Origin: Spisula solida
Lineage: Eukaryota > Mollusca > Bivalvia > Venerida > Mactridae
Assembly (NCBI GenBank): GCA_947247005.1
Contig: OX365955.1
Span: 45,239,822 to 45,303,821 of the forward strand
Length of the DNA stretch: 64,000 nt
Reading direction: 5' to 3'
Notes under the pieces: generated by a model
Database searches by the model: none
Told to the model about the DNA's origin: nothing
What the model saw: the letters and a program-made list of their open reading frames with translations, nothing else
Part shown: positions 12,635 through 24,118 of the stretch, piece after piece
Layout of the letters: the number at the start of each line of letters is the position of its first letter
Numbering within the stretch: the first letter of the stretch is position 1
Program-made: the position numbers and the translations under genes

Positions 12635-14139
12635 AGAACTATGTTTGTGATAGTGCATGTGCATAATCCTTGATGTCATGTTTGAACATGTTATGTTTGT
12701 CCAAGACGTCAGATATATAGAGGATATTACATTAGTGTCTTTCCATATTGAATTTATTAAATGAGTTGAATTAAAAATTAGAATGCGAGGTTCTGCCGAG
12801 CATTTTATCGATTTTTTCAACGAGTTTAATAATTTCAATGTGGAAAGCCACAAATGTAATGTTCTTTTTATCGCATGTTAGCCTACTTATTTTTCACTAT
12901 AATAAACGCGCAATTTAGACGACGTCGCCTATCCTTTGAATGACGTCGCGTGATAGCTTTATTACACTAGTGTATTATGAAAAATAAATAATGACTTTAT
13001 TACGCTACTGCTACGTCAAACATGTGATAAGTTAAAGTCTTTGTTATATAATGAATAAGAAAGGGTTCAAATGACTCCCCGCTTGCTCTTATTGCTGTCA
13101 TTGAGCAAAAAAGTTTGATTTAATGACGTCGTAAATGTGACGTCACCATAACGTAACATTTGGTAAATTACGTTAGCTATATGAAATGTGTTTATATGCT
13201 CTGTTCCTTATGTAAACACAAAATCAGGGGGATGAACATACAGGTAGGTAATGTTATATGTAAAAATTAAGCTACAAGAGCTTGTACAGCTGTAATGGGA
13301 CTTGCAGTTTGAGTTTTTCAACACACGTTCGTCTAGAATGTTTACGTCAGTGATGTCCGAGGGTCCTGATTGGCGAAAACGGAGGTTTACTGATGTGTAA
13401 ACGTCACGTCTTAGCCAATCAGAATGCAGGGATTTGCTGACTTTGGAATTATTATAATGTAAATGGTGTACATTCTTACAACATTTTGGATACCCCTGGT
13501 TATACCAAACTCCTCCCAGCGATAATGTTACACGTTGCTGTTATTAAACTATGCTACTCAAACTTTGTTAAGGGCTAAGAAATTGATATTGATGTCCGTC
13601 TCATGTTAAATGTACAAAACAGATGAAGAAAACGTTGTGCAATTAATAAAATACCACCTTATCTGCTTCTAAAGTTCGAAGCTTAATGTCTTGCATTTGA
13701 TATGCATTGCCAAACTGAAGTTGTTTTCCAGTTTACTGATAAGTCCTATTAGTGGGGACCCAAGTGGCTACATTAACATTGAAATTTTTATTACCATATC
13801 GGGTAAGACCCAAAATGCCAAGAAAGTTACCACAGGGGCTTGAATGCAGCACTAACATTTTAATGGGGTTTGGCTTATCAGCACTTAAAATAGACATTAA
13901 ATTTTGAAGTAATCTTTATTGGTTTACTATGTTGCAGATGTAGCATTATGTTTTTGAAAATTCTACCAGTCAATCTTATTCAATTAGCAAAATATTCAAA
14001 TGGAAACTTTCTTGGCCCTTATCAAATTTTGATTACTAAGTACAACTGGAAGGGGGATCACGGTGTGCAAGTTTGATATTATAAATATCCATTCCATGTT
14101 GTGCAAACATCATTTTCATATACTTAATCAATTATTTTT
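12635..14139. other. Intergenic, no recognisable gene
   Basis: Several TGACGTCG/GACGTCA words lie between 12915 and 13145. No coding, tRNA or repeat call can be supported. Confidence 0.4.
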
Positions 14140-15818
14140 AGCTCACCTGTCACAAAGTGACAGAGTGAGCTTTTGTGATCACACTTCGTCCGTCGTCCGT
14201 CCGTCTGTCCGTCCGTCCGTCCGTCCGTCCGTCCGTCCGTCCGTCTGTCCGTCCGTCCGTCCGTCCGTCTGTCCGTCCGTCAACAATTGGGTTGTGTCCT
14301 CTCTAGAGGTCACAATTTTGGCCTAATCTTTATGAAACTTGGTCACAATGATCATCTCAACAAAATCTAGGTCAAGTTCGATATTGGGTCATCTGAGGTC
14401 AAAAACTAGCTCACTAGGTCAAATTATAGAAAAAACCTTGTTTTAAACCTTTCAACATGTAGTCTTCATGGTCACTTAACTCTCTGCTGTAACTCTCTAC
14501 TCTCTATACATACAATAAACTTTCATCAACCAATGAAAATGTGTATCAGGGTTCAAAGCAGTTTTGTAAAGGTCAAATATCAAAATATTCTAGTATTCTA
14601 TAGCAGGGTGTGAATTGTAATGGTTAAGTGGAAATCAAAGCGCTGTAGGGAGCGTAGACATTTTCCTGAGGGTCGTGGGTTCAAACCCCACTGGAACCAT
14701 AATTTTTTTTATTTTTTTTTTTTTAGTGTTTAGGTATTGTTTTGTCTGTAAAGCATTTATTAGTACATTTTCCTGATGGTCGTGGGTTCAACCCCCACTG
14801 GAACCATAATTTTTTTTTTTAATTTTTTTTTTAAATGTTTAGGTATTGTTTTGTCTTTATAACATGTATTTGTACATTTTCCTGATGGTCGTGGGTTCAA
14901 CCCCCACTGGAACCATAATTTTTATTTTTATTTTTTTCAGTGTTTAGGTATTGTTTGTCTTTATAGCATGTATTTGTACATTTTCCTGATGGTCGTGGGT
15001 TCAACCCCCACTGGAACCATAATTTTTATTTTTTTATTTTTATTTTTTTAAGTGTTTAGGTATTGTTTTGTCTTTATAGCATGTATTTGTACATTTTCCT
15101 GATGGTCGTGGGTTCAACCCCCACTGGAACCTAATTTTTAATTTTTATTTTTTTAAGTGTTTTGGTATTGTTTTGTCTTTATAGCATGTATTTGTACAGT
15201 TATATGGAGGAAAAATATTCCTAAATATTTTGTTTAAAATAAAGGTCAAATCATATAAAAACCTTGTGTAGTCAGTCACCAGAGGTTACAATTTCAACTA
15301 AATCTTTATGAAACTTTGTCACAATGATCCTGTCAACAAAATCTAGGCCAAATTCGATTTTGGGTCATCTGGCATCAAAAACAAGGTCACAATGTCAATT
15401 GACATTTTCCTGAGGGTCGTGGGTTCAAACCCCACTGGAACCATAATTAATTTTTTAAGAGTTAAGGTATTGTTCTGTCTTTATAGCATGTATTTGTACA
15501 GTTATATGGAGGAAATATTTTGTTTAAATTATAGGTCAGATCATAGAAAAACCCTGTGTAGTCACCAGAGGTTACAATTTCGACTTAATCTTTATGAAAT
15601 TTGGTCCTAATAATCATCTCAACACAATCAAGGTTAAGTTTGATATTAATTAAGTCATCTGGGGTCAAACGCTAGGTCACATGGTCAAATCATACAAAAA
15701 CTTGCAATAGAGGCTGAATTTCCTTAAATTTTATTCAGAAAATGTATAGGATCACCATAGGGGTGTGCATGCACTAGTACGACAGGTGAGCGACCTAGGG
15801 CCCTTTGGGCCCTCTTGT
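14140..15818. mobile_element. Composite bivalve-type repeat (AGCTCACCTGTC ends, CGTC tract, tandem core)
   Basis: Left end AGCTCACCTGTCACAAAGTG, right end GACAGGTGAGCG, so short terminal inverted repeats. Inside are a (CGTC)n tract at 14187-14280, then blocks such as TTTATGAAACTTGGTCACAA, and a tandem array of ~100-bp units (about 14655-15180, a further unit near 15400). Each unit holds the T-arm-like GTGGGTTCAAACCCCAC or a variant. A shorter relative is at 21322-21976. No transposase was seen. Confidence 0.75.
14621..14695 (+). repeat. tRNA-like (SINE-type) module with A and B boxes
   Basis: TGGTTAAGTGG (14621-14631) fits the pol III A box. GGTTCAAACCC (14678-14688) fits the B box and sits in a perfect T-arm GTGGG/CCCAC. 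The 5' and 3' ends do not form an acceptor stem, so it is not a functional tRNA gene. Only the B-box half is amplified in the tandem array that follows. Confidence 0.55.
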
Positions 15819-16297
15819 TCATGATTTCTATTTCATATCAAATTATCACATGAAATAATTGATTTGAATTGTTTGTTGTTTTGTAAAAAGAATAAAAAAA
15901 AATCATCTTTGTATGATGTTCTACTTATTTATTTACTATAGTACATACAGTCTAAGTTGTCATAGTTGAGCAAGCACATGTCACAAATTGCCAATATTAT
16001 TGAAATCCCAAATATATATAACAAAATAATAAAAACTTTTAATTTCACCTGTATTAAATAACCACCCCTAGTTTTAAGCAGTCATAGTTTATATATTTAT
16101 GTTTATTACTGAGTGCTTTTGAAAATGCAATTGCATGAAAAAAGTGCTATACCAGTTTGCATCTCTAGTGGGATTCAAACCTATACTGTACGACACCATC
16201 GTCTAGCAATTCAAAGTAAGGAATTTATTAGACCACTTTGCTTAACCTATAATAATATCACATTCCCCTGTCCTCTTTTAAAACAAATTTTGAATGC
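15819..16297. other. Intergenic, no recognisable gene
   Basis: AT-rich stretch downstream of paralog A's 3' end. The 63-codon open frame at 16113-16304 resembles nothing I know and has no splice or family support. Confidence 0.4.
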
Positions 16298-16718
16298 GGT
16301 GTAGCAAAACCACGTGGTTTTTGACTACAGTTCCAAGTAGAAATGTGTAAACATTGGAACACGAATGTAGCCATAAGTGTTTTATTTCTTCATCGATTTC
16401 TATGAAATATTCACCACGCTAAGGGAAACATTATTTGCTTTCCATGAAATATAAAATCTTTTTCAGCGGCTGTGCCATTTTGTCCATTACCCTGTGAAAC
16501 CGTGGGACTTGTAGGTTTCACAGGGTAATGGAAAAATTGGTAAAGCTGCTGAAAAAGATATTATATTTAATGGAAGGCAAATAATTCCCCCCTTAGCGTG
16601 GCGTATATTTCATAGAAATCGATGAAGAAATAAAATACTCATGTCTACTTTATTTTCCAATGTTTACAAATTTCTACTTGTAACTGTAGTCGAAAGTCAC
16701 GTGGTATTGCTACACTGG
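16298..16718. mobile_element. ~420-bp near-perfect palindrome (fold-back element)
   Basis: The two halves are inverted copies centred near 16507. Outer arms are GTGTAGCAAAACCACGTGG and CCACGTGGTATTGCTACAC-type reversed pairs. Inner arms are CCATTACCCTGTGAAACC and GGTTTCACAGGGTAATGG. The spacer is only about 14 bp. It begins less than 100 bp past the stop of the minus-strand paralog A, so it probably lies in that gene's 3' UTR or just beyond. Confidence 0.85.
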
Positions 16719-17713
16719 AATGACAATCTAAGAATTTAATTTATTACGGCCTTAATGACACAGTTCGAAATGTATGTATTATATTTCAAGGAAACATAAG
16801 AGGGCTTATGCTACTTCTGGTGAACCAGTACAGTCATAAGCTGCTATTTTGCAAGCATCACATGTTCCTATTGAACCTAAATCAACTTGCAACTGATAGA
16901 TTGTTTACCCCACAGTCCTGTCGAAGAATTTCAGAAATGTCCTTTTTGTATGGACACTTGATAGTTGGACATCCATCTTCTTCTGAAAATAGAAAATGCA
17001 AGGCATTTACATTGTATATATATACTTCTAGTACGTTAGTCGAATGGTCTCAGCCGAACGCATTTATTCTCTAATACGTACCATTAAAGTCCCATTATGC
17101 CTTAAATGGCTATTTTCAAAAACCAATAACTTGGCTACCCGTCTGCAAAATGATGTATTTTGAGCACTTTAGTTGAGTCACAAAGGTGGAAAACACCATA
17201 AGATGGAAGAAAACGAAATAAAGCCTCAAGTTAATAAATGCATAATTTCAAGTCTAAGGGGAGCAACTCTTGCAAAATTAGTATTTTGTCATCCATACAT
17301 TTTACTAAATGTGATTTTTGGCATACTATTTCGACAAATATAGCTGATATTCTGTCATCAATTATAGATCATTTGTGAAAAACATACTAATTCTTTGTAT
17401 TTAGTCTATTTACTGGATGATCGGGAAAAAAGTTTTGGGAGAGATTATGTGACTTTAAATTCACTCAAATATTAATTCTGATGTCCAGCTTAATGAGAGA
17501 ATTGTCTGAGGATATTTTACCTTATAGGAGTCATATTGTTTTGTCTGAAGTGAAAATGTATGTAAGCGACATTATTACGTTTTAGGCAAGTGCGCTCTTC
17601 CGTGGCCTCGTCTGGTTTTTACTTTACTTCTTCTTACATCAAGCCTGATCGACTGTATGTATGTGGAACCTTAATAAAAAATTCAGTGGCGTGGCTGCCC
17701 GGAAATCCCAGAA

Positions 17714-18693
17714 TACGAGGGATGATCCATATATAACGAGAAAATGCTTATAATTTTGTTATGATCCGTTAGATTTTACTTAAACTTCATGTGGTAGTAA
17801 TAACATACATTAGCAATGTTCCCCTGAATATTCATGATTACAGCGACATCTTGCTAAAATCTATGGTTGCTAAGGTAACCCATAATACGCCGAGGCGGGG
17901 CATTTTTCGGATTTTTCACCATTTTTTTTGCAAATGTAAACCCTCATGTAAGCAATAGCAATGTGATGAAAATTGGTACTTTGGATCACCCAATATTCGC
18001 CTTACTGATGATGACGTCATACACGAGTTGTGTTGTCATTCGTTACCTCACGCACGTGTTATCGTTCCGTGATAGCAAAAATTGCGGACGACACAAGGTT
18101 TTCAATAAACTATTTAGTTTTTAAGAAAACTAGTTATAAAAAAATTGTGCACGATATTCAGTAATCATTTCGTGATCATGCCATGTCAAAAGCTTCGATT
18201 TGTGAACATAATAACATATTAAAAATGAGTTGGAAAAAGGCTAGTGATCTAACGCAAAGTTGGCGTAACGTGACGTCGACGTCATAACTACGCACGAAAA
18301 TGTTGGTGTTTTAAATGAAATTCCTTAGGATAACTATCGTGAGTCTTTTTTCAACTTGGTATGGCATTGGCGAAGACGTATAAATGTTGAAGGATGATAA
18401 TCTGAAAAGTTTTTAAAAAATAATCCAGTAGGGCCTAAGAAATGCGATCGTCAAATTGATCATAGTTAAATTCTGAATAACGTTGAAATGTGAAAAAATG
18501 AATTTGCCCCGCCTACCCGTTTCATAGGTCAGCAGAAATGTTCCATACATTTTATTTTTCTATATATTTGAAATCTATTTCGTACATTTCCTCGTAATAT
18601 ATGTATTAACCACGACATAAAATATTTTTAGAAAATAACATGTAATAGCAAAGTTATAAGCATTTTCTCGTTATATATGGATCATCCCTCGTA
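17714..18693. mobile_element. ~980-bp inverted-repeat element in intron 2 of paralog A
   Basis: Left end TACGAGGGATGATCCATATA continuing TAACGAGAAAATGCTTATAA; right end is the reverse complement (40 bp nearly perfect). The interior lacks an open frame longer than about 60 codons, so it is a non-autonomous DNA transposon. Confidence 0.85.
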
Positions 18694-19314
18694 TGTCTAC
18701 TTTAATTAATATATATATACTCATCGTCACTGAAAAGGTACCACTTATATAAAATTATACCTCTGTATTTTGTATCATGACAACATGACCTATCGGTACA
18801 AAAGTTTTATAGTGTGTGCATTTGAATATTGCTTATAAAGATAGCTGTGACTACATAGTAAGGTCAAAACATAGTCGTGTTCGGCTTTTAACACAGTGTA
18901 ACAGGAATTATAAAATATAAGAGTCAATAGGATGGAAACTTTTCATTGACGCTGAGTATAATGCAGTATGTACACACTAAATGTTATACCTATATCAGGA
19001 ATATATATGTTGCATCCTACACACGTCCAATTCCCAACATGAAAGTATGTAGTATATCTATCACAGTTATCTTCTCCTATCTCATTCCCCGTCCCACCTC
19101 CAGTCTCATATAGACGACAGTCTAGGTTCTCTCTGGCTGGACATTGGCTCAGCACTGAAAGTATTTCAATACTTATGTTGAACTTTTAGACCAAGTATCA
19201 CAATGAAATATATTATTTTATGCTCCTTATTAAGTTATACAAATCAACATACCACAGCGCCGCGTTTTAAATCCGTTAACTGTAGTAATTACTAGTATAA
19301 GCTAATGGAAAGTC

Positions 19315-19336
19315 GGTCAGGGAAGGCAGCATTCAG
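19315..19336. other. Conserved intron motif, copy in paralog A intron 1
   Basis: GGTCAGGGAAGGCAGCATTC. Related words occur at 24363-24386, 24487-24510, 44571-44596 and 50306-50331, always inside introns of this gene family. Confidence 0.5.
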
Positions 19337-19766
19337 GTATTATAGTATTGTTTGATAATATTACTAAAAGTCAGTTTGTAGAACTATTTAAATAGTATGT
19401 TCAACTCCACTTCCTCAGCATCAAGTTGGCTTAGACAGCGATTCAAATATTATATTTGAGAACCGCGGGCGGGTTATCGGATTCCCTCCACAACAGAGCA
19501 TAAATAAATGGGGGAAACTGATAAACATGTTCTACAATCGTGGCGATGAATGAAGAGTCAAGAGTGATAAACATAATTTTTAGAAGTTGTTTTATAATTG
19601 ACTTAAAATGCACTGCTCTTTAACTATGACAACTGTACGTAAAATTATAAAAGTACAGATAGTATACCTTTGCAGATGAAAACCAATGCAACTAGAACAA
19701 TCAATTTCATGTTGAAACTTTCTGTAGTTGATCACAAATGCACAATGTTGCTGGCTATACCACGGT

Positions 19767-19773
19767 TTATATA
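19767..19773 (-). promoter_or_regulatory. TATA box of paralog A
   Basis: Minus-strand TATATAA about 57 bp upstream of the start codon. The equivalent position in paralogs B (38495-38502), C (45401-45418) and D (51077-51087) also holds a TATA-like sequence. Confidence 0.6.
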
Positions 19774-19799
19774 CACCTTTTATGGCGCCGTCATGCATT

Positions 19800-21321
19800 C
19801 TTGAAATATTCTGTCGCCGTACCAGTGCGGGCTCTTCACTTAATTAATGTTGCGGGAACACGTAGCCCAATCCATGCGTAATTCTTTGTTTGTGTAACCT
19901 CCCTATTTGAATTATTTACTGCCTCATGTGCATTAAAATGCTTATGCATATGCCAACATATTATGTAAATGTTGACCTTTCTGTTCAAACATATCCATTA
20001 TCCACATACATGTATACTTGTTATTTTTAAACTGACATACATTTGTTTACATTTAGTTATTTTGTTTACAAAGCAACTGGAGGCTTTATTTCGTTTTCTT
20101 CCATCTTATGGCGTTTTCCACCATTGGGACACAACTAAAGTGCTCAAAATGCACCATTATGCAGATATGTTGCCAATTTAACAGCATAATAGCAATTTAA
20201 GGCATAATGTGACTTTAAATATGTAACTATGTAACTGAGCTTTAGGTACACTGTCGTCGGACACAAATGGGATATGATAACTATTAGTTACACTGATATT
20301 GTTCAGTTTAGTTATTTCAATCATAAAAACAATAAATCGTGATTGCAGAATATTTGGGAAACGTGAGCCCCTCAAAGGTGGCAATGCCTGTTTTATATTA
20401 CCATGATAATGTATTTAGGCAAAGCAATGAGTATCCGCATTCAAGTTGTTCCAGAAACAGTCAACATTTTTCATACTGCTACAAATGTTTCTCCAAATAT
20501 TCAAACTGGTTTCGTACTTGAATCAGCAACAACGCATTTCTTTACTATATTTTAAAAGTCAGGAACAACCGAGTCCAACTTCAAGCCGTTTAAACAAAGC
20601 ATTTGAGTATGTTATCACATGAAAATTTATGTTACAAAAGGTTGACCAGTTGCATGTGTATATGCATTTATATTATTATTATTATTATTAGTACACATAA
20701 TTGCCTGGTACTTATGAGTCGGTATGAGTAGTTATTGCGTTTGTGTTTCGGGACTGCGTTTGTTTTTCGGGACTGCGTTTGCGTTTTTGTTTCGGGACTG
20801 CGTTTGTGTTTCGGGACTATATCTAGAGGCGTGTTAGCACGAAGGTTGTTGTTTTCTGGGTTATGTTGATTGATGTTGACTGATTGTTAACGAACGTTCC
20901 ATTCATCCGTTAATATACCTCAACTGTCAGTCTGATAGATTGATTATATTCGTCTGACTCGCGGAACAAAATGAAGACTAAATTTGATTGGTTTGTCTGG
21001 TTATACATCTGGGTGAATTCTAATTATCTTGTGTATCAGCATACATTGTGGCATGTGGAATGGCTTTGGTACAGGATCGCGTACATGCACACACAATGAC
21101 AGAAGGGACAACTAGGGAGCTTTCTTTGTCTTGTGTATGGTCTCTATTCTATCGGACATGGGCTGTTAATCCAGACCAGGGCGCTCTCCGTCATGACTAC
21201 TTAAACCGTGCTAGACTAGTCTTTTGATGACTCAATACGTGTAGTCATAGCAACAGGACGGTAATATGTAATATAAGTGACAATGTGACGTTGTTCTTTA
21301 CATATGATATTACATTTTATT
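19800..21321. other. Intergenic, with an ATT microsatellite and a GGGACTGCGTTTG minisatellite
   Basis: No gene seen. An ATT run lies near 20670-20690. At 20740-20822 four to five ~20-bp units of GCGTTTGTGTTTCGGGACT occur in tandem. Confidence 0.6.
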
Positions 21322-21976
21322 AGCTCACCTGTCACAAAGTAACTTCAAGTGAGCTTTTGTGATCACTCTTCGTCCATCCGTCGCCGTCAACAATTGGCTT
21401 GTGTAGACACTAGAGGTCACAATTTTAGCTTAATCTTTATGAAAATTTGTCACAACGATCATCTCAACAAAATCTAGGCCGAGTTCCATATTGGGTCATC
21501 CGGGGTCAAAAACTAGGTCACAAGGTCAAATCATAGAAAAACCTTGTGTAGTCACTAGAGGTCACAATTTTGACCTAATCTATATGAAACTTGGTCACAA
21601 TGATCATCTCAACAAAATCTAGGTCAAGTTTGATATTAGGTCAACCTGGGTCAAAAACTAGGTCACATGGTCAAATCATAGAAAAATCTTGTATAGTCAC
21701 TAGAGGTCACTATTTTGACTTAATCTTTATGAAACTTGGTCACAATAATCATGTCAACAAAATCTAGCTCAAGTTCGATATTGGGTCATCCAGGGCCAAA
21801 CACTGGGTCACAAGGTCAAATCATAGAAAAACCTTGTGTAGTCACTAGAGGTCACATGGTAAATCATAAAAAAGACAATCGAGGCTGAATTTTGTTAAGC
21901 CTTATTCAGAAAATGTAAATGATTACCTAGGTCATGATAGGGGCGTGCATGGGCGTGCATGCACTACTACGATGTC
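21322..21976. mobile_element. AGCTCACCTGTC-type repeat, second (short) copy
   Basis: Begins AGCTCACCTGTCACAAAGTA and repeats ~140-bp blocks containing TTTATGAAACTTGGTCACAA and TCATCTCAACAAAATCTAGG, as in 14140-15818. The right end (GCATGCACTACTACGA) resembles the larger copy but lacks its final inverted terminus. Confidence 0.7.
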
Positions 21977-22390
21977 AAATGATATTTTGCCAACAACTTA
22001 TATAACAACTGCATACTGGCAAAGATCATTCTTAGATACTGATAATACATCGCTGTGGCTACACTTCACAATTCGCAACATAATTATGGTTTCAAAATAA
22101 GGCAAAGACTCGGAAACTGAAAAGAAGACACTTCTGATAGATGCAAGTTAGAGAAGATATAGTGATAGGCAGCTGAATCTTCCTCCTTACAAACCTCTCC
22201 GGTGATGCCGTTTACGACGCCTCAGCCCTTTGAATCATCGATGATTTAGATACAGCGTACCCCTGTCCTTTAGATAGGACTGCTTGACAACCTTCGCTTG
22301 AAATATGCCAATTCCGATGCCTCAGCAATAACTACAAACATTTTGTTTCATAATGAAGTAGTGCTAGGAAAGAAAGTGTTTTGAATGTAT
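21977..22390. other. Intergenic, no recognisable gene
   Basis: No open frame, repeat or RNA gene could be supported. Confidence 0.35.
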
Positions 22391-22638
22391 CGCTGGCTTA
22401 GAATTAGAAGGTCGTAAGTACTACTTACGACTTTTTAAGACTCATGCATATTTGAAATCTGCATCTCAAGGCGCTTCTGATGAGCATATTTTCATAAAAA
22501 TCGGAAGTGGTCATGTTGACCAAACAGAGGTTTAAAAAGCTTGTTTTTTCAAAAATAAAGAGTAGTTTTCAGACAGTTTTTTCTTGTTTTCTCAAAATAT
22601 TGATTTTGTACTTACGACATTCTCATTCTAAGCCAGCG
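22391..22638. mobile_element. MITE-like element with CGCTGGCTTAGAAT termini
   Basis: Left CGCTGGCTTAGAATTAGAAG followed by GTCGTAAGTA; right GTACTTACGACATTCTCATT then CTAAGCCAGCG. About 248 bp. Confidence 0.8.
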
Positions 22639-22866
22639 GTATGTTTTATTGTTGAAGGTTGACAATATTTCTTGGAATGGGAAGATCTAGTTGTACACAA
22701 ACATGTGGTAGATGTTCATTTTACTGGAGTAAGATGCAGATTCACAGGAGTATTCACACGATTGTTGGCAATCTTGTAGGATAAGATCGGTGTAGCTTTC
22801 TTGTTGTCCCAAGGTTGTCACGCAGTTCCGGTTGCTAAGCAAATCCTTTCAGAACGTGACATACGT

Positions 22867-22991
22867 ATAGGTTATAGATCATATATTAAAATTATAAACA
22901 AATTAGTGCAAGAGAAGTTTCACGAAGTTTAATCAAATTTAAATTAACGTGTGTGATTTGTTTATAATTCTAATATGTGATCTATAACCGG
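22867..22991. repeat. Short inverted repeat (~125 bp)
   Basis: Arms GGTTATAGATCATATATTAA and its imperfect complement ending TGATCTATAACC, with ATTATAAACAAAT/ATTTGTTTATAAT inside. A likely MITE or hairpin. Confidence 0.7.
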
Positions 22992-23294
22992 CTTATAGTT
23001 TATCCGTCCACTTTTTGGAGGCCTTTCGAATGCTTTTGTTTGCAAACGATAGCATGCCCATTTATATGGAGTAATGCGAGTGAAATTAGACAATATTGCA
23101 TGTACAGGGTGATCCAAAAAACATGTCCCACAATCAATGCTTAATACATGTACATGTAGCTTTTGGTAGTTTAGTTAAGAAATAAAAATCTGTTCTTGTA
23201 ATTTGTCGGTGAATAATACAAAGGCAGGAGTTCGGATGCGAAAAAATTAAATCACGAGTGCGATTTTAACCACGATAATATTCCGTACTCAGTT

Positions 23295-23812
23295 ATAGTT
23301 AGAACATATTAAGTAAATTTTAATGATTAAAAAGGGCGGAGCGAGCGAAGCGAAGCGAGGCCTTTTTAGTCATTAAAATTTACTTAATATGTTCTAACTA
23401 ACTTTAGAATATAACCTACATTATAAGCCAATGAAAACGCCGCATTTTCGCGGTTAAACGAAAATTTAATCATTAAATTTTTCTCTTAACAGAATTGACG
23501 TCGTGCGTTGGCGCTTATTTCTATCGGCCAATCAGAATGCAGAATGTTATATTCTAAGTTAGTTAGAACATATTAAGTAAATTTTAATGACTAAAAAGGC
23601 CTCGCTTCACTTCGCTCGCTCCGGCCTTTTTAATCATTAAAATTTACTTAATATGTTCTAACTATAACTTCTGATTGGCCGATAGAAATTAGCGCCAACG
23701 CAAGACGTCAAGTCTGTTAAGAGAAAAATTTAATGATTAAATTTTCATTTAACCGCGAAAATGCGGCGTTTTCATTGGCTCATAATGTAGGTTATATTCT
23801 AATGCTGATTAA
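23295..23812. repeat. Nested palindromes: two hairpins inside a larger inverted repeat
   Basis: Two ~105-bp palindromes (about 23297-23402 and 23558-23663) have arms GTTAGAACATATTAAGTAAA and a GC-rich tip made of GGCC and GAGCGAGCGAAGCG. The spacer between them (about 23404-23550) recurs inverted at 23667-23812 (shared words CGGCCAATCAGAA, GCGCCAACGCA, AACCGCGAAAATGCGGCGTT). The whole is therefore arm - hairpin - arm' with an extra hairpin, typical of a duplicated or rearranged fold-back element. Confidence 0.8.
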
Positions 23813-24118
23813 ACTGCGCGCATTCCATTTTCACTCATTTTACATTGAACATAACTCCACGCTGAAATTGAGTGGCTATAAGCTGGTACAATTACTTCCC
23901 TCGTTAATGAAAACGAGTTTCGTAATTTTCTGAAGGAACAAACACTTTTTAAATATTGTAACAATTTTAATAAAAGGTTAAAGCGATATATTAGCACTGT
24001 GGTGGAATAAGTATAAGTGTGTGTGTACTCTAGATGGGTTTTAAACAACTCTGTATCGTTGTGGTTGTCCTTTGTCTCAGCTAAACTGTTTGAAATGCGG
24101 GTTATTATCTCCAGGATA

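Larger units (their letters stand above)
16806..19710 (-). pseudogene. Cysteine-rich secreted protein, paralog A; frame break in exon 3
   Basis: Exons (minus strand): 19668-19710, 18990-19154, 16806-16982, joined in phase 1 at both introns. Exon 1 encodes only a signal peptide start (MKLIVLVALVFICK). Exon 2 holds the first cysteine block (CPARENLDCRLYE ... CVGCN), exon 3 the second (DGCPTIKCPYKKD ... CDACKIAAYDC). The three exons total 385 nt, one more than a multiple of three. Compared with paralog B the reading frame shifts by one base within about 16890-16912, so as read it stops early (TGA), although the downstream frame still matches the family to a TAA at 16806-16808. It is either a young pseudogene or a one-base sequence error. 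A TATATAA box lies about 57 bp before the ATG (19767-19773). Intron 2 carries a ~980-bp inverted-repeat element. The protein family is not recognised. Confidence 0.7.

Noticed and set aside
14621..14695. Functional tRNA gene
   Set aside because: A and B boxes fit, but the acceptor and anticodon stems do not pair.
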